Shown here: one piece after another, positions 63,679 through 64,000 of the stretch
How positions within the stretch are numbered: the stretch's first letter is position 1
How the letters are laid out: every line of letters starts with the position of its first letter
Assembly (NCBI RefSeq): GCF_037201975.1
Contig: NZ_CP147520.1
Coordinates: forward strand, 3,038,001 to 3,102,000
Length of the DNA stretch: 64,000 nucleotides
Direction of reading: 5' to 3'
Source of the DNA: Streptomyces sp. TG1A-60
Lineage (GTDB): Bacteria > Actinomycetota > Actinomycetes > Streptomycetales > Streptomycetaceae
Translations under genes and position numbers: made by a program
The notes under the pieces: model-generated
Seen by the model: only the letters and a program-made list of their open reading frames with translations
Told to the model about the DNA's origin: nothing
Database searches by the model: none

Positions 63679-64000
63679 TGGATAACTACCTTTCGTCCCT
63701 CAATGCGATAGCCGTTGCGGGCGAGCCGCCCCACGACATCGACGAGCAGCCTTCGCTCGACTTCCTTGATGCGCTCGTGCAGAGCGCTCTCGTCGTCCTC
63801 GTCCCGGACCTCCACCACGCCCTGCGCGATGATCGGTCCGGTGTCGACGCCGTCGTCGACGAAGTGGACGGTGCAGCCGGTGACCCTGGCGCCGTACGCG
63901 AGCGCGTCCCGCACCCCGTGGGCCCCCGGGAAACTGGGGAGGAGGGCCGGGTGGGTGTTGACGAACCGCCCGCCGAACCGCGCCAGGAACCTTTTCCCCA
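63675..64000 (-). CDS. purN: Phosphoribosylglycinamide formyltransferase, N-terminus outside the window
   Basis: C-terminal ~108 residues visible: [92 protein letters not shown] with its histidine and the [15 protein letters not shown] block (catalyt Asp) are PurN signatures. It transfers a formyl group from 10-formyl-THF to GAR. Coupled to purH by a 4-bp overlap. Confidence 0.96.
   Translation of the reverse strand, partial: GKRFLARFGGRFVNTHPALLPSFPGAHGVRDALAYGARVTGCTVHFVDDGVDTGPIIAQGVVEVRDEDDESALHERIKEVERRLLVDVVGRLARNGYRIEGRKVVIQ

Overview
The window is a high-GC (about 70-73 %) actinobacterial chromosome segment, almost certainly Streptomyces. Codon third positions are nearly all G or C, GTG starts are frequent, several genes look leaderless, and the gene order (purN-purH, folD, mdh, glyA, trpS, a D-Ala-D-Ala carboxypeptidase next to an SCO4848-family membrane protein, sdhCDAB, paired BMP lipoproteins) matches what I remember of the S. 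coelicolor SCO4813-SCO4887 region. No rRNA, tRNA or CRISPR array was seen. Both window edges cut genes: an ABC permease on the left and purN on the right.

Layout. (1) 1-4.7 kb: a nucleoside/sugar-type ABC importer operon on the minus strand (two paralogous BMP lipoproteins, double-NBD ATPase, permease). A near-identical palindrome lies upstream of three of its genes. (2) 5.0-6.3 kb: an M20 amidohydrolase. (3) 6.8-14.3 kb: a divergent glycopolymer locus. One arm has a sialyltransferase-like enzyme, a NeuB-family synthase, a fused CMP-sugar synthetase/HAD phosphatase and a DUF6716 protein. The other has a GT2 and a polysialyltransferase-like enzyme. Together they fit synthesis and polymerisation of a nonulosonic acid (probably Kdn) wall polymer. 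(4) 14.5-25 kb: mutase large subunit, two ECF sigma/membrane-protein modules, small conserved proteins, a GH20 hexosaminidase and an OHCU-decarboxylase-like protein. (5) 25.3-28.8 kb: succinate dehydrogenase operon with a strong terminator. (6) 29-43.8 kb: TM2/DUF2752 genes, VOC protein, TetR, orphan solute-binding protein, phosphoesterase, carboxypeptidase, YihY, a DprE1/DprE2-like epimerase pair, a lipoprotein, 2H phosphoesterase and trpS. (7) 43.9-50.5 kb: decayed ECF sigma, glyA with an upstream ZTP (pfl) riboswitch, a glutathionylspermidine-synthase-like gene, then a scar where mobile debris (tyrosine recombinase and IS66 fragments) splits a WYL regulator. (8) 50.5-64 kb: mdh, XRE/DUF2690 protein, DUF3017-folD, and an FHA-kinase-kinase group whose kinases carry extracytoplasmic peptidoglycan-binding domains, followed by purH-purN.

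How they fit. Much of the window serves central carbon and one-carbon metabolism (sdh, mdh, glyA, folD, purH, purN) and the cell envelope (nonulosonate polymer, DprE1/E2-like pair, carboxypeptidase, PG-binding kinases). Several genes show apparent single-base frameshifts, four of them at or near short C/G runs, so some 'broken' genes may be sequencing artefacts. The WYL, sigma and transposase remnants look like genuine decay.
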